Source: Lentzea albida (GTDB lineage: Bacteria; Actinomycetota; Actinomycetes; Mycobacteriales; Pseudonocardiaceae). From it: a stretch of 64,000 bases of DNA. Made by a program: the position numbers and the translations under genes. Shown here in pieces: positions 60,562 to 64,000 of the stretch. Where the stretch lies: assembly GCF_900111005.1 (NCBI RefSeq), contig NZ_FOFV01000001.1, positions 682,001-746,000 of the forward strand, in the 5' to 3' direction. The notes beneath the pieces were generated by a model. It made no database searches, was not told the DNA's origin, and saw nothing but the letters and a program-made list of their open reading frames with translations. The number at the start of each line of letters is the position of its first letter. The first letter of the stretch is position 1.

Positions 60562-61380
60562 CTACTGCTGTGCGCTCGCCCGCGCGTAGGCGTCCGCTCC
60601 GCTGAACACGTTCTGCCCGTACTCCACGGAGTTGTTGTACGCGAGCACGGCCGCCCACCACCCCGACCCGGTGCCGAGGTCGCGCGCCCCGCCCCCGCAC
60701 AGGTACCGGGCGGCGGTCAGCGCCGCGTCGTCGATGTTCTGCGGGTCCGCGGGGAGGCCGTCGCCCGCCGCGCGCTTCGCCCAGCGGTTCCAGGTGCCCG
60801 GGATGAACTGCATCGGGCCCACGGCCCTGTCCCACGTGGTGTCGCCGTCGAGGCGGCCGCCGTCGGTGTCCTGGATGGCCTTCACCCCGGGCTTGCCGTC
60901 CAGCGGGATGCCGATGATCGGGCGGGACGGCATGCCGTTCTCCTGGAGGCGGGCGCCGTTGATGTTGCCGTGGTGCGACTCGATCCTGCCGATGCCCGCG
61001 AGGGTGGCCCAGCTGATGCGGCAGGCCGGGGCCTCGCGCTGCATCGTCAGGTCGGCCGACGCGTAGGCGTGCAGGGCGCGGACCGGGATGTCGGTCTTGG
61101 ACGCGACGCGGGTCGCCCAGTCGGAGAGCGGGTTGGCGGTCTCGGTGGTGCCGGGGGACGCGGCACTGCCAGGGGCGGCGGCGCCCGGCTCGACCTCCTG
61201 GATGGGGACCAGGAACGGCGGCGGGCCCAGCGGGGCGGCCTCCCTGCGGTTCAGGGCGCCCAGGCCCCAGGCGCCCGCGGCGACCACGACGAGGAGCAGC
61301 AGCACCAGGACGATGCGGCCGGCGACGTTGCCTGTGCGGTTGCGGCGGGCGGGTTCCTGGAGTGACGACGGCGGGACCAC
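60562..61380 (-). CDS. Lytic transglycosylase (LpqU-like)
   Basis: A 272-residue membrane-anchored enzyme: a basic N-terminus, one helix (GRIVLVLLLLVVVAAGAWGL), a Pro/Ala-rich stalk, then a MltB-like lytic transglycosylase domain. The catalytic Glu is in LAGIGRIESHHGN, with WDRAVGPMQFIPGTWNRWAK, then AALTAARYLCGGGARDL and AVLAYNNSVEYGQNVF. It cleaves peptidoglycan glycan strands. GTG 61380 is chosen; upstream in-frame residues would place a long basic region before the helix. By order it corresponds to Rv1022 (lpqU), after mazG. Confidence 0.9.
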   Translation of the reverse strand: MVPPSSLQEPARRNRTGNVAGRIVLVLLLLVVVAAGAWGLGALNRREAAPLGPPPFLVPIQEVEPGAAAPGSAASPGTTETANPLSDWATRVASKTDIPVRALHAYASADLTMQREAPACRISWATLAGIGRIESHHGNINGARLQENGMPSRPIIGIPLDGKPGVKAIQDTDGGRLDGDTTWDRAVGPMQFIPGTWNRWAKRAAGDGLPADPQNIDDAALTAARYLCGGGARDLGTGSGWWAAVLAYNNSVEYGQNVFSGADAYARASAQQ

Positions 61381-61458
61381 GGCACCAAGGCTACGTGCTT
61401 CCCGGGGCGCGCGGCGGGCTGAACCGTGACGCAACCGGCACTGATGGCGTCTGGACAT

Positions 61459-61477
61459 TCAGGTGAGGCTTACCTTA
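61459..61477 (+). promoter_or_regulatory. IdeR/DmdR-type iron box
   Basis: TCAGGTGAGGCTTACCTTA matches the consensus TTAGGTTAGSCTAACCTAA at most positions (AGGT-AGGCT-ACCT). A partial second half-site (GACCTAA) follows at 61487-61493. It lies 33 bp before efeU. Confidence 0.82.
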
Positions 61478-61509
61478 AATAGGGCGACCTAATTTTCGGA
61501 GGCGTCGGG

Positions 61510-62334
61510 ATGCTGTTTGCCAATGGGCTCATCGGGCTGCGCGAGGGGCTGGAAGCCGCGCTCGTGGTGAGCATCCTGATCGCATTTCTCGTTAAAACGG
61601 ACAGAAGGTACGCGCTCAAGTGGGTCTGGGTCGGTGTCGCGACCGCGGTGGCACTGTCCGTGACGGCAGGCGCGATCATCACCTTCAGTGCCGCCGGCAT
61701 GACGTTCGAGCAGCAAGAGGCGTTCGGCGGGACGATGTCGATCATCGCGGTCGCGTTCGTCACGGGAATGATCTTCTGGATGCGCAAGGCGGCCAAGACC
61801 ATTGCGGCCGAGCTGCGCGGAAAAATGGACGAAGCGCTCAAAATCGGACCTTTTGCGATCATTGTCGTGTCCCTTTTGTCCGTCGGACGGGAAGGGCTCG
61901 AGACGGCGGTCTTCTTCTATTCCAGCGTGCAGGCCGCCGGCGGCGGAACGGCGCAGCCGTTGATCGGGTTCCTGGGCGGCATCGGGGTTGCTGTGGTGAT
62001 TGCCGCACTTCTGTACCAGGGCGCGATTCGATTCGATCTTGGAAAGTTCTTCACGGTCACGGGCGTGCTGCTCGTGTTCGTCGCCGCCGGCGTCCTCAGC
62101 TACGGCATCCACGACCTGCAGGAGGCCGCGATCCTGCCCGGTCTGAACACGCTGGCGTTCGACATCAGCGACACCCTGCCGGAGGACTCCTGGTACGGGG
62201 CGCTGCTCAAGGGCTTCTTCAACTACTCGCAGCGGACCTCCGTGCTGCAGGCCATCGCGTGGGTCGCCTACGTGGTGGTGGTCCTGTCCCTGTTCCTCAT
62301 CCGGCCGCGCCGTCGCGCCGCCGTGGCCAACTGA
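61510..62334 (+). CDS. efeU: Iron permease EfeU (FTR1 family)
   Basis: A 274-residue permease with seven hydrophobic helices and the two REGLE iron-binding motifs: LIGLREGLEAALVVSILIAF near the N-terminus and VGREGLETAVFFY near residue 118. It moves iron with EfeO and EfeB, usually ferrous iron after oxidation or haem-linked handling outside. ATG 61510 has GGAGG about 8 nt upstream. An iron box lies just upstream, so repression by an IdeR-type regulator under high iron is expected. Confidence 0.96.
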   Translation: MLFANGLIGLREGLEAALVVSILIAFLVKTDRRYALKWVWVGVATAVALSVTAGAIITFSAAGMTFEQQEAFGGTMSIIAVAFVTGMIFWMRKAAKTIAAELRGKMDEALKIGPFAIIVVSLLSVGREGLETAVFFYSSVQAAGGGTAQPLIGFLGGIGVAVVIAALLYQGAIRFDLGKFFTVTGVLLVFVAAGVLSYGIHDLQEAAILPGLNTLAFDISDTLPEDSWYGALLKGFFNYSQRTSVLQAIAWVAYVVVVLSLFLIRPRRRAAVAN

Positions 62335-62348
62335 TCACTGGAGCAACC

Positions 62349-63467
62349 GTGCGCAAGGCAGCAGTCATCCTGGGTTCTCTCGCGGTGCTGGCGGCGTGCA
62401 GCAGCAACGGCGGCACGTCCGGCGCGAGCGGCAACATCGCGGTCGAGGCGAGCGACGACGCGTGCAAGGTCGCGAAGACCGAGGCGAGCACCGGCAACGT
62501 CACGTTCGAGGTGACCAACAAGGGCACCAAGGTCACCGAGTTCTACCTCTACGCCGAGGGCGACCGGATCCTCGGCGAGGTCGAGAACATCGGACCGGGC
62601 CTGAGCCGCAAGCTGATCGTCGAGGTCACGGAGTCCGGCAAGTTCCAGACCGCGTGCAAGCCCGGCATGAAGGGCGACGGCATCCGGGGCGACTTCACGG
62701 TCACCGGTGACGCCAAGAAGTCGACCGACGGCAACGCGTTGCTGGCCGAGGCGACCAAGAGCTACCAGCGCTACGTGACCTCGCAGGCCGACCAGCTGCT
62801 CGTGAAGACCGAGGAGTTCGTCAACGCCGTCAAGGCGAAGAAGGTCGACGAGGCCAAGGCGCTGTTCCCCGTCTCGCGGGTCTACTGGGAGCGCATCGAG
62901 CCCGTCGCGGAGAGCTTCGGCGACCTCGACCCCAAGATCGACGGCCGCGAGGACGTCATCGAGGAGGGCATGGCGTTCACCGGGTACCACCGCCTGGAGA
63001 AGGACCTCTGGGAGTCGGGTCTGCAGGCCGACTCGGAGAAGATCGCCGACCAGCTGCTGACCGACGTGAAGGAGATCGTCACCAAGGCCAAGGCGGTCGA
63101 GCTGACGCCCGTGCAGCTCGCCAACGGCGCCAAGGAGCTGCTCGACGAGGTCGCCACCGGCAAGATCACCGGCGAGGAGGACCGCTACTCGCACACCGAC
63201 CTGTGGGACTTCCGCGCCAACGTCGACGGCTCGCAGGCCGCGATCGCCGCGCTGCGCCCCGTGGTGGAGCAGAGGGACAAGGCGCTCGTGTCCACTCTGG
63301 ACGCGAAGTTCAAGGCGCTCGACGAGGCCCTGGAGAAGCAGCGCAAGGGCGACGGCTTCAAGCTCTACACCGAGCTCTCGCAGGACGAGGTCAAGGCGCT
63401 CGCCGAGGCCGTCGACGCGCTCGGCGAGCCGGTCAGCAAGGTCGCGGAAGTGGTGTCGGCCAAGTGA
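62349..63467 (+). CDS. efeO: EfeO iron-uptake lipoprotein (cupredoxin plus M75 domains)
   Basis: A 372-residue lipoprotein. The signal peptide ends at LAAC. An N-terminal cupredoxin-like domain (about 28-125, ASTGNVTFEVTNKGTKVTEF) is followed by the EfeO/M75 helical domain with the conserved FTGYHRLEKDLW (GxHxxE metal site). GTG 62349 is used; it lies 14 bp after efeU. The stop overlaps efeB as GTGA. Works with EfeU to bind and deliver iron. Confidence 0.94.
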   Translation: MRKAAVILGSLAVLAACSSNGGTSGASGNIAVEASDDACKVAKTEASTGNVTFEVTNKGTKVTEFYLYAEGDRILGEVENIGPGLSRKLIVEVTESGKFQTACKPGMKGDGIRGDFTVTGDAKKSTDGNALLAEATKSYQRYVTSQADQLLVKTEEFVNAVKAKKVDEAKALFPVSRVYWERIEPVAESFGDLDPKIDGREDVIEEGMAFTGYHRLEKDLWESGLQADSEKIADQLLTDVKEIVTKAKAVELTPVQLANGAKELLDEVATGKITGEEDRYSHTDLWDFRANVDGSQAAIAALRPVVEQRDKALVSTLDAKFKALDEALEKQRKGDGFKLYTELSQDEVKALAEAVDALGEPVSKVAEVVSAK

Positions 63468-64000
63468 CGGGGGTGCCCAGGCGCAGGCTGCTCGGGTTCG
63501 CGGGCGCCGGTGTGGCGCTCGCGGGCGCGGGTGCCGCCGCCGGTGCGCTCGCCTCGCGCGAGTCGACGGCCGTCGAGAACGTCGCGGCGGCCAAGGTCCC
63601 GTTCCGCGGGGACGTCCAGGCCGGCATCACCACACCCGCGCAGGACCACATGCACTTCGTCGCGCTCGACGTGAAGACGAAGAGCCGCGACGAGCTGGTG
63701 GAGCTGCTCCAGCAGTGGACCGTCGCCGCGGAACGGATGACGGCGGGCCAGGAGGCCGCGGAGAACGGCGCGGTCGGCGGCAACGCGGAGGCGCCGCCCA
63801 AGGACACCGGCGAGGCGCTCGACCTGCCCGCGTCCGCGCTGACGATCACGATCGGCTTCGGCCCGTCCCTGTTCGACGACAGGTTCGGGCTCGCGTCGAA
63901 GCGGCCGGAACGCCTGATCGACCTGCCGCGGTTCCCGAAGGACGACCTGGACCCCGCGCGCAGCAACGGCGACATCTGCATCCAGGCCTGCGCGAACGAC
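63464..64000 (+). CDS. efeB: Dyp-type peroxidase EfeB (3'-truncated)
   Basis: The N-terminal 179 residues of a haem peroxidase, cut by the right edge. It begins with a twin-arginine signal (PRRRLLGFAGAGVALAGAGA), then the Dyp domain start VPFRGDVQAGITTPAQDHMH, FVALDVKTKSRDELVELLQQ, and LTITIGFGPSLFDDRFGL. EfeB is exported by Tat and handles haem or oxidises iron for EfeUO. GTG 63464 overlaps efeO by 4 bp. Confidence 0.94.
   Translation, partial: MTGVPRRRLLGFAGAGVALAGAGAAAGALASRESTAVENVAAAKVPFRGDVQAGITTPAQDHMHFVALDVKTKSRDELVELLQQWTVAAERMTAGQEAAENGAVGGNAEAPPKDTGEALDLPASALTITIGFGPSLFDDRFGLASKRPERLIDLPRFPKDDLDPARSNGDICIQACAND

Noticed and set aside
59765-60835. Minus-strand open frame over the Pro/Thr-rich membrane protein
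   Set aside because: It runs into the transglycosylase gene in another frame and is Arg/Gly-rich. The plus-strand frame has a transmembrane helix and ordered repeats, so it was preferred with moderate confidence.

Overview
The window is about 64 kb of very GC-rich, densely coded actinobacterial chromosome. The sequence points to a member of the Pseudonocardiales (the Lentzea, Saccharothrix or Amycolatopsis group), but genus and species cannot be fixed from it. The evidence is the codon usage, the actinobacteria-only proteins (SepX/GlpR, the RpfB resuscitation factor, an Rv0991c/Ruc-like zinc-ribbon protein, DivIVA-repeat proteins, a mycothiol-type maleylpyruvate-isomerase family protein) and many promoters with a -10 box only 6-7 nt before a start codon, which implies leaderless mRNAs. 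From memory, the core gene order follows Mycobacterium tuberculosis Rv0981-Rv1022: pepD/mprAB, moaB2, mscL, Rv0990c-Rv0992c, galU, moeA1/glp, rimJ, Rv0996, pmt, rsmI, metG, tatD, rpfB, ksgA, ispE, pks16, pth, rplY, prsA, glmU, a TetR gene, mfd, mazG and lpqU.

Regions. 1-9.7 kb: an HtrA-type protease cut by the left edge, a two-component system whose kinase has no sensor domain, moaB, the ruc-SAF-mscL operon behind a CIRCE (HrcA) operator, a 5-formyl-THF cyclo-ligase, and galU-glp-rimJ-sepX, followed by tRNA-Ala. 9.9-19.3 kb: an accessory block of small regulator/target pairs (TetR/aldolase, TetR/SDR, sigma/anti-sigma), a cupin, secreted proteins and an unusual membrane Ser/Thr kinase. 19.3-35.7 kb: pmt/rsmI, a PadR-controlled ABC exporter, metG-tatD-rpfB-ksgA, a SAM riboswitch followed by a short leader peptide before metNIQ, then ispE and an ABC-F protein. 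35.7-44.5 kb: two DivIVA-repeat proteins flanking a fatty acyl-AMP ligase, tandem small paralogues and pth; then rplY, prs and glmU. 44.6-64 kb: a soluble diguanylate cyclase, tRNA-Gln, a hydrolase, a TetR regulator, a sugar dehydrogenase lipoprotein, mfd, a SurA-like lipoprotein, mazG, a tricorn protease, a lytic transglycosylase, and an EfeUOB iron importer behind an IdeR-type iron box, with efeB cut by the right edge.

The most interesting signals are regulatory. Four regulator loci carry clear paired or long palindromes: GATAC-N6-GTATC, GGAGCGATCGCTCC, CTAGTCAA-N2-TTGACTAG, and a 14-bp-arm dyad at the sigma locus. Others are the tandem riboswitch/leader peptide, the second DivIVA-repeat gene that has no ordinary start codon, and two unexplained long inverted repeats (28881-29000 and 41914-41984). 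No CRISPR array, integrase, transposase, phage gene or large biosynthetic cluster was seen.
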